A DNA stretch of 64,000 nt from positions 17,729 through 81,728 of IMG/VR virus record IMGVR_UViG_3300047157_000126, one strand, 5' to 3'. The translations under genes were made by a program, and so were the position numbers. This DNA comes from a virus. Shown piece after piece: positions 7,592 through 16,331 of this stretch (its first letter is position 1; each line of letters begins with the position of its first letter). Under the pieces are notes generated by a model. It ran no database searches and had not been told where the DNA came from. It worked only from the letters and a program-made list of their open reading frames with translations.

Positions 7592-7752
7592 TCTACTATC
7601 TCTCCTTCTAAGGTTACTTTCTGTTTACAAGAAAAACAAATAGGTATCATCAACTCTCCACCTTGACTATAATCGGTGTAAATCCATACTGTTGCGCCAC
7701 AACATTGAGTGAGATGTATATCTAAACCATTACTCGGTTTATCATCACTCAT
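7588..7752 (-). CDS. Small zinc-binding protein, 54 aa
   Basis: Start placed at the ATG (MSDDKPSNG) after GGGGTGATGCAAGA. Cysteines C17-C18 and C39/C42 probably bind zinc. A longer in-frame start at 7785 is possible but would overlap the 57-aa gene. Confidence 0.7.
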   Translation of the reverse strand: MSDDKPSNGLDIHLTQCCGATVWIYTDYSQGGELMIPICFSCKQKVTLEGEIVE

Positions 7753-7922
7753 TCTTGCATCACCCCTGTCCAATACACAAGCCACTCTAATTTCTCAATC
7801 AACTCATCTTGGTCTATCTCATCTAACTCATACTTAATCCACATCTCTTGGAGATAGTATGCAAGGCTATGTTTTGAGTTGGATGACATGTTATCCACTT
7901 CATACCGTATTTTACCCCTCAT
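7749..7922 (-). CDS. Small hypothetical protein, 57 aa
   Basis: ATG at 7922, TGA overlapping the next ATG. Acidic helical sequence (LAYYLQEMWIKYELDEIDQD). No recognised family. Confidence 0.65.
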   Translation of the reverse strand: MRGKIRYEVDNMSSNSKHSLAYYLQEMWIKYELDEIDQDELIEKLEWLVYWTGVMQE

Positions 7923-7946
7923 GCTTTCACCCTCGTTTCTTCTTCA
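7918..7946. repeat. 29-bp exact direct repeat, copy B
   Basis: Second copy of the junction repeat at 7277-7305, again across the end of one small gene and the start of the next. Suggests the block between copies arose by, or is open to, recombination. Confidence 0.9.
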
Positions 7947-8065
7947 CATACATTACAGTAGGGATGTTCTTCACAATCATCTGTAATCTTCATTTCCTGA
8001 TTCACCCACATCTTAAACTCCAAATCAGTAGAGCCGCAGTGTGTACATTCAAACTTGTATGTCAT
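7919..8065 (-). CDS. Small zinc-ribbon protein, 48 aa
   Basis: CTHC (7-10) and C37/C40, with C31, make a compact zinc ribbon. ATG at 8065 lies after GGTGACGGC; TGA lies in the 29-bp repeat. Function unknown. Confidence 0.7.
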   Translation of the reverse strand: MTYKFECTHCGSTDLEFKMWVNQEMKITDDCEEHPYCNVCEEETRVKA

Positions 8066-8571
8066 GCCGTCACCCCCATCCACCAGTCAGGCGGGCTTGT
8101 GTGTCTGTAATGCACACCGCCTTTACTGTCTGCTTTGCTGTGGTAGTAGGCTCTGTACGCTTTGACTGCATCATCATCTTTGTATTCATCAGGCATGGCC
8201 TGAGCAAATGGTGTAAGGTCACCTTCAGGGATGTATTCTATCCATTCTATCATGTGTATTATTGGCTGCTTACATGCATGTTCTTTGAGGAAACGTTGTT
8301 CATACTCCCTGCACAAAGCCAAAGCGTGTGTCGCAAGCCATGAGAAGTTAGCACGTGTATCTCCCGCAAAAATTGTGCATGGGTGATTTTTGTACCCGCC
8401 CTTGTATGGCCGCCCCGCCTTCGTCAACGGCATTCGTTCCTTTGGTGCTCCATGTCTACGCAAGGCTGATGCCATCATTTGCGCTGACTCAGTGACCATC
8501 TTAGGCACTCTAACACAGTCCATTGCTGCTGCTGCTTTTATTGGGTCATTATCTAATACAAATATATTCAT
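8062..8571 (-). CDS. Pyrimidine-dimer DNA glycosylase-like (endonuclease V-type) protein
   Basis: Start chosen at MNIFVLDNDPIKAA after GGGAGGAAGA; 169 residues. The opening LDxDP..AA, the helix VPKMVTESAQMMASALRR, the CTIFAGDTRANFSWLATHAL block and the EYEQRFLKEHAC helix follow the Pyr_excise-type family found in many phages, which is related to T4 endonuclease V. It may excise damaged or modified bases. GC content is visibly higher than in its neighbours, which hints at recent acquisition. Confidence 0.65.
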   Translation of the reverse strand: MNIFVLDNDPIKAAAAMDCVRVPKMVTESAQMMASALRRHGAPKERMPLTKAGRPYKGGYKNHPCTIFAGDTRANFSWLATHALALCREYEQRFLKEHACKQPIIHMIEWIEYIPEGDLTPFAQAMPDEYKDDDAVKAYRAYYHSKADSKGGVHYRHTSPPDWWMGVTA

Positions 8572-8897
8572 TCTTCTTCCTCCCTGAACCAACCATCCAC
8601 TTTTATTTCTTCTTCATCATCTTCTTCATCGTCAAAGTAATCAACATAGTTTTCCGTTCTCCGAAAGGTTATTTCTACGGTATCATCACGTGGTATTACA
8701 CTACTTCCAACATGACCATAACGGTTTTCTCCCATATTCCATAGTCTGTTACCTTCTTTCTCAGCAATACGTTTTACTTCACTTTCAGTTAATTGTTTGC
8801 CGCATGACTGTACTTCCCATTGCTGTACTCTTACACTTTTACTTGTAATTGTGTAAGTGAAAGTTTTTTCCCACTCCTCTCTTAAGGCCATCTTCAT
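8568..8897 (-). CDS. Hypothetical protein, 109 aa
   Basis: Starts MKMALREEWEKTF, overlapping the stop behind it (ATGA). Beta-rich middle (FTYTITSKSVRVQQWEVQS) and a strongly acidic tail (DYFDDEEDDEEEIK). Unknown. Confidence 0.75.
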   Translation of the reverse strand: MKMALREEWEKTFTYTITSKSVRVQQWEVQSCGKQLTESEVKRIAEKEGNRLWNMGENRYGHVGSSVIPRDDTVEITFRRTENYVDYFDDEEDDEEEIKVDGWFREEEE

Positions 8898-9097
8898 TCA
8901 ACCCACCCTAATTTTAAGTCTTCTAGTATTGATTCAAGACACAAAGTATGTTGTTGCGATTCACTACATTTTCCACATTGTATAGTTACAAGCACATCTT
9001 CACCACTATTAATTACCTCAAAATTACCTACATACACATAATCATGTAAACATATATGTTCGTCTAAATATTCTTGGCCTCTTCCATCTTCGCTCAT
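8894..9097 (-). CDS. Small zinc-binding protein, 67 aa
   Basis: Start at MSEDGRGQ after GGAGGAAGA. C16, CGKC (41-44) and C53 probably bind zinc. Part of a run of genes ending in poly-Glu codons that double as the next Shine-Dalgarno (GAGGAAGAA). Confidence 0.7.
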   Translation of the reverse strand: MSEDGRGQEYLDEHICLHDYVYVGNFEVINSGEDVLVTIQCGKCSESQQHTLCLESILEDLKLGWVE

Positions 9098-9258
9098 TCT
9101 TCTTCCTCCTTGATTACCCATCCTGTACTAAGAGAATATACCATACCTGCTTCGTGATTTTTCCTACATTCTTTTATTCCCGTACAAAACGCTTGAACAT
9201 ATCTTTGCCCTCTATCATATCTGATTAATTGGCAATAAGGGCATCTGTAACTACTCAT
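9094..9258 (-). CDS. Small zinc-binding protein, 54 aa
   Basis: ATG at 9258 after GGAGGAAGAAGA, TGA overlapping the next ATG. CPYC (6-9) with C25 and C31. Ends KEEEE, whose codons form the downstream ribosome-binding site. Confidence 0.7.
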   Translation of the reverse strand: MSSYRCPYCQLIRYDRGQRYVQAFCTGIKECRKNHEAGMVYSLSTGWVIKEEEE

Positions 9259-9431
9259 TCTTCTTCCTCCGCAAAAATGCCTGTTGCTTTCTCATAAGCA
9301 GTATAGATGTCGTTGTCAGGATATAGATGTCGATGTGTCTCTTCTAACCAATCAATGTAAGTATGGTCTTCGTCATGTTGTTGCTGAATCCATTCAAGCG
9401 TCTGTCTAGCCTGTTGTATAATACTAGGCAT
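9255..9431 (-). CDS. Small hypothetical protein, 58 aa
   Basis: ATG at 9431 next to the TAA of the upstream gene. Gln/His-rich helical sequence (QQARQTLEWIQQQHDED), acidic end. No family recognised. Confidence 0.65.
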   Translation of the reverse strand: MPSIIQQARQTLEWIQQQHDEDHTYIDWLEETHRHLYPDNDIYTAYEKATGIFAEEEE

Positions 9432-9800
9432 TTATTCTTCCTCCATCATTATACCAGTCATATTATTTTGTGTTACAAAATCTATTACCATCTTAGCATT
9501 AGTATTTTCTGTCAATCCAATCAACGCACCATAAGGTGTATTCAATGATGGTACACCGTGTATCAATATCTTCCAACTATCATCAGTATATACTGGCTCT
9601 GCTTTGATGTAGTATATTCCATTAGTAGAAGCGCTCTTCAATATAGGCTCTTGCTTTGCTAACCATTCTACAACACTATCGGGCGCTCTAAGTTTAATGG
9701 CAAAACCATAATCTCGATTTATACCAACATCACCTATACCCTGAATATGTATTCTGTTCGTTTCACTTTTCGTTCTTACTTGTATTCTTCCTTCATTCAT
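9432..9800 (-). CDS. Hypothetical protein, 122 aa
   Basis: First gene behind promoter copy 3 (gap 20 nt), leader AAGGAGATGAATAAAA. Beta-rich throughout (RIQVRTKSETNRIHIQG; YIKAEPVYTDDSWKILIHG). No domain recognised. Confidence 0.8.
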   Translation of the reverse strand: MNEGRIQVRTKSETNRIHIQGIGDVGINRDYGFAIKLRAPDSVVEWLAKQEPILKSASTNGIYYIKAEPVYTDDSWKILIHGVPSLNTPYGALIGLTENTNAKMVIDFVTQNNMTGIMMEEE

Positions 9801-9820
9801 TTTTATTCATCTCCTTCTTT

Positions 9821-9842
9821 TTCATTTCTTTATATAGAATCC
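9821..9842 (-). promoter_or_regulatory. TATA-box promoter element, copy 3
   Basis: 21 of 22 positions match the early element. 20 nt from the ATG at 9800. It encodes the last residues (GFYIKK) of the phosphatase, whose TGA lies inside it. Confidence 0.85.
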
Positions 9843-10565
9843 TTCTTCTTCTTCACACAAGAAGCAAAGGTATTCTCCCTTGTCACTTATTGACACATAA
9901 TCATTGCAACCTAAGCAAGTAAAGTAACCCTTACTTTTTTCTTCTTTATCCCATTTTGTTTCCTTGAAATCATCAATCCAAAAACCAGCATTGTATTTCG
10001 ATGCTGATACTGACGGGAATAATGATTCACCCAACGGTAAATCACACATGTCAGCAACATACTGTTGTTGTTTTTCTGTCTCTACTTCGTGTACACACAT
10101 TCTCTCTCTTACCCACATGATGAGTTCGGCTGAATCCTTCCATTTCTTTTTATCATCAGGAATCAATAGATGAGCAAGGATTGCTAACTGTACCCCCGTT
10201 CTTCCATGTCCACCAACACATTGACAAGAAATAGTTTTTACATCATTATCATAGATATCCTGTATTAAATTATACCAGTCTGTTTTATCAAAACTTGTTG
10301 GTATGTTATAGTCAGGCCAATTGATAGGAATTATTACCGTCTCTGTTTTTTCGTATCTGTCTGATGTAACCCAACCATCAGGTATGTTATGAGGTGCATA
10401 TCTCAACACCACATCACTAGGCCCAATAGCAAGGTCAGGTTCGGGTGTCATTCTGTACCAACAACCATTCCTCGATGAACCCCCACCGTAGACTTTTATT
10501 CCATCTTCTGTTTCAAACACCAGTATATTACCAGTGTGGCAATTATTTTTACTCATATTGTACAT
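9822..10565 (-). CDS. Dual-specificity protein phosphatase-like protein with C-terminal zinc ribbon
   Basis: 247 residues. The P-loop CVGGHGRTG near residue 120 is the C-x5-R-(S/T) signature of cysteine-based phosphatases; Asp residues upstream (NWPDYNIP) could supply the general acid. Such enzymes remove phosphate from Tyr/Ser/Thr or from RNA 5' ends. The C-terminus has a zinc ribbon (CLGC...CFLC). It starts inside the stop of the PEP-synthase-like gene, so the two are translated together. The substrate cannot be told from sequence. Confidence 0.85.
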   Translation of the reverse strand: MYNMSKNNCHTGNILVFETEDGIKVYGGGSSRNGCWYRMTPEPDLAIGPSDVVLRYAPHNIPDGWVTSDRYEKTETVIIPINWPDYNIPTSFDKTDWYNLIQDIYDNDVKTISCQCVGGHGRTGVQLAILAHLLIPDDKKKWKDSAELIMWVRERMCVHEVETEKQQQYVADMCDLPLGESLFPSVSASKYNAGFWIDDFKETKWDKEEKSKGYFTCLGCNDYVSISDKGEYLCFLCEEEEGFYIKK

Positions 10566-12611
10566 TCACTTTTCCTCCTTCTCAACAAGATATACATCAT
10601 AATCCTCTTTCTTTTCAGGTTGAGGGGAAGGTATGTCTTTAGCCCAGTTTTCTTCAGACCAGTACATTTCATGTTCTTTACAAGTGTGGCAATCAGATTC
10701 TCCACATTGAATAAAATCACTACTGTAAATACTTCCGTATTTCCCTTTTGGGTGTCTCCTATGGTCTACAATATTTAGACCGTAAAACAAATCTCTGAGT
10801 GAATCAGTTTCAGGCTCTTCAGTTTTATTTTTGTATAGGTTGTTTCTCAACCAAGTTGGTTTTGCTTCAATTATTCTTACAGCGTTAGTTAAATCATGAT
10901 GTTCTACTTTTGTATTGTGCTCTATTTTCTTTTTGTGTCTGATGTATCTGACTATTTCATACAACATAAAAGCGTCATCTATATTTGCAACACCCGTAGT
11001 CCCCATATCAAAAGACCTTTTGTTTGTGAACTTGTTGAAGAAATGACCAGTGTTGTGTTGTGCATTCTCTAATTTGTTAATAGCCACTAGTAATGGTGAT
11101 AACTTGTGATATTGTTGGTCATCATTATCAATCAGAACTTTCTCTAAGATGTTTAACCAAACAGCACACTCTTTACCAAGGTCACAAGTTTCTGCATATT
11201 TCGTACCACCATATGATGATTCCCATCCTACTCTAAAACTAATTCTACAAAAATCTAAAATATCAGCAACTTGACTCCAATCAAAAGTACCTATCTCTGC
11301 TGGAAGATAGTAATGCTTCCTAGTTTCTGTCACCCCGTTATCTGATGAATCCATCACAAACAAGTTATCTTTTCCAATTACATGATGGAGAAAAACAGAA
11401 TGGGTAATTGTTGCATTATTTTTCCTACGATTTGCATGTCTCATCTCTCCAACAGATATTGAAAACGTAGCCTTGACAATCCAAGCAGCAAATATACCAG
11501 CAAAGAATGCAACTTCTTTTGGATTCTGTAAAGGTCTTGCCTGAAACTGATGAAAGTATGTAGCCAACCAACTGAATTGTTTACAGTAGAACTTGTTACC
11601 AAAATCTACACCTTCCATAAACTCAGTAAAATAATCTGCTGGATTGTATGGATTGGGTTTGAAATTACCATCTTGGTCTTTTACAACCCAACCATTAGCG
11701 GGTTCTACCCAACGCTCACCAACTTCTACATTACCCACAATGTAAGGTACTTTAGCACCTCTACAATGTGCTGCTATGTGAGATAACAATGAGCCATTTG
11801 GTTCTGCTACAACGAAACCTTCAGGACATTTTTCAGGAGTTATGTTCTCTTCTAACCACTGCATATTTTCTAAACCGTTTGCTGTGTATAAATTGTTTAC
11901 AACAACTACCCCATCAGTAATAAAACCGTTTATGTCTACACCCTTTGGTGGTGGTTCTATCTGAATATGTTCACCCGCTTTTCTAACCTGAGTAAAAAAT
12001 GTTTTACTAACACCATCGAAATCATTTGTGTGATGTAAAATAGGCACATCAATGACAGGTACATCTTTAGTAAATCGTGTTGAAACTAATTCAATCTCAT
12101 AATTATCATTGTCATAAACAGCATTGGTGTTACCAAGTCTGTACATTAAATCTTTCACAAATGTGCTGTGTAAATCTAAAGTAATAGTTTCACCATGCCC
12201 TGCTGTGATACCATCTGTCCCTCTTCCAATAATAATGTACCTTTGGCTGGGGGAAAGAACCGCACTAGCATGAGCATCTAATAATTGTTGTATAACAAAA
12301 CAACCATCAGGTTCATGTTCACGCATGATTCTCTGCATTTTCCAAGCCTCATTGAGAAAGTTGTGCATGTCAATTTTTGTAGAATCTATCACACCGTGTC
12401 TAGGTGTAACTGGACAAGTCCTCACAAAAACCTCTCTGTCATTATATCCACTTTTCTTTCTCCATGTTGATAGAGCATGTGGTAATTCCTCGATAGTACT
12501 AACCATTGATGTTGGTGTTTTTCTACCTGCTGTCTGTAAATCCAAAATACCAATAGCCTTTTGACTTCTGATACTACTTTTTCTTATATTATTCCATTCT
12601 CTTATTGTCAT
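10566..12611 (-). CDS. PEP-synthase/pyruvate-phosphate-dikinase-like phosphotransferase, divergent
   Basis: 681 residues. Two features point to the PEP-utilising family. One, near residue 117, is an ATP-binding-like stretch (FVIQQLLDAHASAVLSPS, then IIIGRGTDGITAGHG), comparable to the vQ...SGV...GlGe pattern of PPDK_N. The second is a phosphohistidine-swivel motif NGSLLSHIAAHCRGAKVPYI near residue 279, comparable to G.TSHaA..aR..g.PaV. The C-terminal 300 residues are helical, lack the PEP-binding TIM barrel signatures, and end with a C..C..C zinc-like motif. A role in phosphorylating a small molecule or protein is possible. The family match is made by eye. Confidence 0.6.
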   Translation of the reverse strand: MTIREWNNIRKSSIRSQKAIGILDLQTAGRKTPTSMVSTIEELPHALSTWRKKSGYNDREVFVRTCPVTPRHGVIDSTKIDMHNFLNEAWKMQRIMREHEPDGCFVIQQLLDAHASAVLSPSQRYIIIGRGTDGITAGHGETITLDLHSTFVKDLMYRLGNTNAVYDNDNYEIELVSTRFTKDVPVIDVPILHHTNDFDGVSKTFFTQVRKAGEHIQIEPPPKGVDINGFITDGVVVVNNLYTANGLENMQWLEENITPEKCPEGFVVAEPNGSLLSHIAAHCRGAKVPYIVGNVEVGERWVEPANGWVVKDQDGNFKPNPYNPADYFTEFMEGVDFGNKFYCKQFSWLATYFHQFQARPLQNPKEVAFFAGIFAAWIVKATFSISVGEMRHANRRKNNATITHSVFLHHVIGKDNLFVMDSSDNGVTETRKHYYLPAEIGTFDWSQVADILDFCRISFRVGWESSYGGTKYAETCDLGKECAVWLNILEKVLIDNDDQQYHKLSPLLVAINKLENAQHNTGHFFNKFTNKRSFDMGTTGVANIDDAFMLYEIVRYIRHKKKIEHNTKVEHHDLTNAVRIIEAKPTWLRNNLYKNKTEEPETDSLRDLFYGLNIVDHRRHPKGKYGSIYSSDFIQCGESDCHTCKEHEMYWSEENWAKDIPSPQPEKKEDYDVYLVEKEEK

Positions 12612-12902
12612 TCATAATTCCTCCCACCATTTACCTTCGAAATCTTCCTCTGTCCAACCTTTCCATATCATCAAAGGCGCTTTAATATCTATCTCGAATG
12701 TCTCATCACCCCTTTCAAAAGGCGCATCATCCCAATGTATAGCATGGAATAGTTGTTTTCTTTGTTTATGTAACAACTTCAACTCTTCATAAAAGTTCAT
12801 ATTAGTAACTTCTAAAGTGGTAATTCTTTCTCTTAATTCTTCATTCTCTTCTTGTAGTCTTTCAAGCATTGTTATTGTATCTTCATTTGTTCCTTCTTTC
12901 AT
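12612..12902 (-). CDS. Coiled-coil protein, 96 aa
   Basis: Residues 10-50 form a clear heptad coiled coil (MLERLQEENEELRERITTLE). The C-terminal half is tryptophan-rich and acidic (PLMIWKGWTEEDFEGKW). Probably oligomeric; unknown function. Confidence 0.75.
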   Translation of the reverse strand: MKEGTNEDTITMLERLQEENEELRERITTLEVTNMNFYEELKLLHKQRKQLFHAIHWDDAPFERGDETFEIDIKAPLMIWKGWTEEDFEGKWWEEL

Positions 12903-13073
12903 TCACTCTTCCTCCATTGTTGCCGGATATTTACTAAACAGTTCATTCCATAAACTGTGTACGTTATCAGGTGTCCAATTGTTGCACATAAACTCATCAA
13001 ACTCACCTATAATTTTCTTGTATCTTTCATATCTAAATGCCATTTCTCTTACTGTTAATTTTTCTTCATTCAT
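12903..13073 (-). CDS. Small hypothetical protein, 56 aa
   Basis: ATG at 13073 follows the standard leader AAGGAGATGAACCAAA and promoter copy 4. TGA overlaps the next ATG. Helical (VREMAFRYERYKKIIGEFDE). The promoter arrangement makes it a convincing real gene despite its size. Confidence 0.8.
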   Translation of the reverse strand: MNEEKLTVREMAFRYERYKKIIGEFDEFMCNNWTPDNVHSLWNELFSKYPATMEEE

Positions 13074-13093
13074 TTTGGTTCATCTCCTTATTC

Positions 13094-13115
13094 TTCATTT
13101 CTTTATATAGAATCT
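13094..13115 (-). promoter_or_regulatory. TATA-box promoter element, copy 4
   Basis: Exact 22-bp early element, 20 nt from the ATG at 13073. From element to start codon it is nearly identical to the 17595-17637 copy (one difference in about 44 nt). Confidence 0.9.
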
Positions 13116-15166
13116 TAGTTTTTCCCTAATAATTCTAACATTTGAGCAGGTATCTCTCCCGCATCAATCATCTCATTTAGTATAGATGATGCAATACCCT
13201 TACGGGCTTCTATGTCCCCACCATCTAATACGCTCTTGGTAACTTCTCTTTTCTCTTCTATCAATCTGTGGAAGCGCTCATCAATTGTTCCTTTCACTGA
13301 CAGATATACTGCATGAACTGTTTGTGCATCCTGTCCAATTCTATTGATTCTATCTTCTGCTTGTTCTTCCCAAGCACTCACCCATTGCCGTTCTACAAAC
13401 ACAACTGTGTCAGCAGCAGTCAATGTCAGACCTTCTTTCGCAGCCATACTACAAATCAAAATATCATACTGATTGTCTTGGAATCCATCGGCTATCAGTT
13501 GCCTCTTTTTAGTTGGTGTGTCTCCCTTTATTGTGGCTACTCTTAATGAATTAAAACCGTCTTCTAAATTAGCAATGACATCCTTGTGGTGTGCGAAAAT
13601 CAGAATTGGTTTTTCATTTTGTGATTTATAATTCAATACCCAATCAACAGTAGGTTTTACTTTCATAAGACCACATTCGTGTCTCAAATCTGTAAGCATG
13701 TTCAACATGAATCCCGCAGGTAGTGAGCCTCCTCTACTCTTGATAGATTGGTATTCATCAACCCACCTTCTTTGATTATTCTTGTAGTGGTTGTATTCCT
13801 TATCAGTTGGTTTCACAAACAACGGTTGTCTTATCTTGTTAGGTAATTCATCCATAACTTCTTTCTTCAACCTACGGATTGTAAAGTCTCTAGTTATGTT
13901 GTGAAGTTCTTTTTCATTAGAAGACCCTCCTGTATTCCAACCAAAACCATCGTGGTAAGCATCAGCATATCTCTTTACAAACTTCATCCAACTAGAGAAC
14001 TGTGCGCTTCTGATTAGATTTAGTGTAGTAAAATACTCCTCTGGTCTATTTGTAATCGCTGTACCACTCAAACATATTACCCCTTCGGTTTCTTTTGCTA
14101 TTTCCAATGTGGCTTTAGTTCTCTTGGTCCTTACATTCTTAAGGTAATGTGATTCATCAATGATTGAAAGATTAAAACCAATCTTTTGTAATTGTTCCTT
14201 CCTCTTATACATCAAATCATAATTAATAACAACGAAGTCTGCTTCTTCAATATCTCCTTTCCAACCATTTACCACAGTGGTTTTACAATTTGGAAGCCAT
14301 CTTCTAATCTCATTGTACCAATTGTATTTCACTCCAGCAGGACATACAACTAGGACAGGCCATTGCTCTTGATGAAGGGCAGCATAACCAATTGCTTGAA
14401 CTGTTTTCCCAAGGCCCATATCATCACCAATCAAACATCTTCCTCCCGCCAATTCAGCAAATCTTACACCAACATATTGAAAGGGAAACAACTCTAAACC
14501 GTCAGCAAACATACCATCGAGTCTTTCTTTCATTTCTTTTACAACTTCTTTGTCATCAAGTTCTGGTGCATCGGAAATAGCAATTCTCTTCGCTAGACCT
14601 TCCATCCACTCACTAACTTCAGGAAGTGTTTCAATTGCTTCTTTCAATGGGTCATAGACACCTTCTAGTTGGGCAACAAGTAAACCTGCTTCAGCAATAG
14701 GAATCCTCCAAACTTTCTTCTTTGCATCCCAAGCCCTATTAGGTATATTCTTGACTGTATTTCTAACAGTATCACGAAGTTCAACATCAGAAAGCCAAGG
14801 CCAATTCAATTCAATTTCACCTTTGACAACTTCTGCTGATACAGTTTTATTACTGTTGTAGTTTTTAACTGGTATTGAAGAAATCATTGCTGATAATTGA
14901 CTCACATCAAAGTGTGGCGCAAGAACTTCAATGGCTTTCAGTACAACGTTTTTGTCATATCTGATAGACCATTTACCATCGGTGTATTTTAGATTATAAT
15001 ACCCATCAAGTAGTCTCATCTCACTCTTTAGTTCCGCTTGAACGTTAGGTAGGTAAGGCATATCTAACTGTATACGTTTACTCGGTATTGGGTATTTTCT
15101 ATTTGGGTCATCTTTCTTGTACCAATACTCAGTCATGATAGTGGTTTGTAGTATTCCTCGCATCAT
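13115..15166 (-). CDS. SNF2-family DNA helicase/translocase
   Basis: Superfamily 2 ATPase of about 683 residues. Q-region FPFQYVGV, Walker A DDMGLGKTVQ (about residue 250), DESH box (about 337), SGTAITN (motif III), and C-terminal motifs ATIKGD, AAKEGLTLTAA and QAEDRINRIGQ. The pattern is closest to SMARCAL1/annealing-helicase types. The N-terminal 215 residues include a HARP-like segment (WPWLSDVELRDTV... RIPIAEAG). It probably remodels DNA or branched replication intermediates. ATG at 15166 follows GGGTGGTAAAG; a GTG lies nine bases upstream. Confidence 0.95.
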   Translation of the reverse strand: MMRGILQTTIMTEYWYKKDDPNRKYPIPSKRIQLDMPYLPNVQAELKSEMRLLDGYYNLKYTDGKWSIRYDKNVVLKAIEVLAPHFDVSQLSAMISSIPVKNYNSNKTVSAEVVKGEIELNWPWLSDVELRDTVRNTVKNIPNRAWDAKKKVWRIPIAEAGLLVAQLEGVYDPLKEAIETLPEVSEWMEGLAKRIAISDAPELDDKEVVKEMKERLDGMFADGLELFPFQYVGVRFAELAGGRCLIGDDMGLGKTVQAIGYAALHQEQWPVLVVCPAGVKYNWYNEIRRWLPNCKTTVVNGWKGDIEEADFVVINYDLMYKRKEQLQKIGFNLSIIDESHYLKNVRTKRTKATLEIAKETEGVICLSGTAITNRPEEYFTTLNLIRSAQFSSWMKFVKRYADAYHDGFGWNTGGSSNEKELHNITRDFTIRRLKKEVMDELPNKIRQPLFVKPTDKEYNHYKNNQRRWVDEYQSIKSRGGSLPAGFMLNMLTDLRHECGLMKVKPTVDWVLNYKSQNEKPILIFAHHKDVIANLEDGFNSLRVATIKGDTPTKKRQLIADGFQDNQYDILICSMAAKEGLTLTAADTVVFVERQWVSAWEEQAEDRINRIGQDAQTVHAVYLSVKGTIDERFHRLIEEKREVTKSVLDGGDIEARKGIASSILNEMIDAGEIPAQMLELLGKN

Positions 15167-15168
15167 CT

Positions 15169-15822
15169 TTACCACCCATCATCACAACATGAGTTACGAC
15201 AATCAAGACAGACCATATTCCCACAACAGTCTGCTTCTTCGGCATTTCCAAAACCTTGATTTGGTGCGTCATCTGATGCTGCCTCCATTTTGTAATCACC
15301 TTCAGTCCCACCACAATTGGTAAATGCTATCTTAATTTCCCACTCAGGAACTTCATAAAAAACGGTATATATCTTATAGAAATCTTCCCTAGAAATATTT
15401 TGTCTGTGTTCTTCTGGTAATCTGTTACGGTTCTGATATACTTCTCCAGTTAATTTGTTACGGTATTTATCAGTCAGAAAAGCCTCAATCGCAAACATTC
15501 TCTCTTCACTAAACTCGCTATCTGTATTTCTAGTTGCTTCCCAAAAACTAGAAGGGTCTTTTTCCAAGTCTTGTCCTTCCATACTCTCACACTTCTCAGG
15601 AAAGTTAGCCCTTGCTTGCCACGCATACAAGTCTACTCCACCTATCTCACCATAGTCATCGTAAGTATCTATGATGTGGTTACCGTCAGGCATGTAGGCT
15701 ATTGCCTCTCCACCATCTTGTAATCTCTTGTTACAAGAATGACATTCACCTTCATAAGTGTTATATTGAGGGCTTACTTCTAAGCCACAACCACAATTAC
15801 ACATCCATGCAAAACTACCCAT
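15169..15822 (-). CDS. Hypothetical protein with zinc-binding N- and C-termini, 217 aa
   Basis: The N-terminus CNCGCGLEV...CHSC and the C-terminus CCGNMVCLDCRNSCC are dense in cysteines and likely bind several metal ions. The middle (FYKIYTVFYEVPEWEIKIAF) is beta-rich. No known family recognised; located just behind the SNF2 helicase start. Confidence 0.8.
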   Translation of the reverse strand: MGSFAWMCNCGCGLEVSPQYNTYEGECHSCNKRLQDGGEAIAYMPDGNHIIDTYDDYGEIGGVDLYAWQARANFPEKCESMEGQDLEKDPSSFWEATRNTDSEFSEERMFAIEAFLTDKYRNKLTGEVYQNRNRLPEEHRQNISREDFYKIYTVFYEVPEWEIKIAFTNCGGTEGDYKMEAASDDAPNQGFGNAEEADCCGNMVCLDCRNSCCDDGW

Positions 15823-16041
15823 TCACTCATCACCTCTACTGTATTCCAATAGTGCATCACCGTCATCACCAGCATACTCCATGAGTATTTTGTATGAACA
15901 ATTTAATTTGTGATACGCTTCTAACGCCTTGTCTTTATCGTCAAACTTTTCAAAGTCATCAAAGACACCCAATGGTGGTTCTGTTTTTTCATACCAAATG
16001 TGTAATTCATACACAGTTTTTGTTTCACTTAAGTCAATCAT
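15823..16041 (-). CDS. Hypothetical protein, 72 aa
   Basis: Beta-alpha pattern with VYELHIWYEKTEPPLGVFDD, resembling small ligand- or peptide-binding proteins. Stop adjoins the next start region (TGATGAATG). Unknown function. Confidence 0.7.
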   Translation of the reverse strand: MIDLSETKTVYELHIWYEKTEPPLGVFDDFEKFDDKDKALEAYHKLNCSYKILMEYAGDDGDALLEYSRGDE

Positions 16042-16331
16042 TCGTAAATCATCTCCTTGACTTCATCCTCATCCTTGTCCAAGTGATACATCACCCAGTG
16101 CAATAGAGCAGTGTGGTAGTCCTGCAACTCCTTGTATGCTTCAAGGAGAAGTGGTGCGTCTTGAATCAGATTCGTGGTAGCATTTGCTCGCTCTGTGTCT
16201 GCATTCAGTTGATTGGAATCAGTTACCCAAAACATATCATAGTCACTAGGAACTGCATCATCAGTATTCCACAATTCAACTGACGACTCATGGTAAGTAT
16301 AGTGTCCTTCGTATTTGTCTGTGTCAATCAT
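16038..16331 (-). CDS. Hypothetical acidic protein, 97 aa
   Basis: Starts MIDTDKYEGHYTYHESS. Helical C-terminal half with heptads (LLLEAYKELQDYHTALL). Overlaps both neighbours by four bases. Confidence 0.75.
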   Translation of the reverse strand: MIDTDKYEGHYTYHESSVELWNTDDAVPSDYDMFWVTDSNQLNADTERANATTNLIQDAPLLLEAYKELQDYHTALLHWVMYHLDKDEDEVKEMIYE

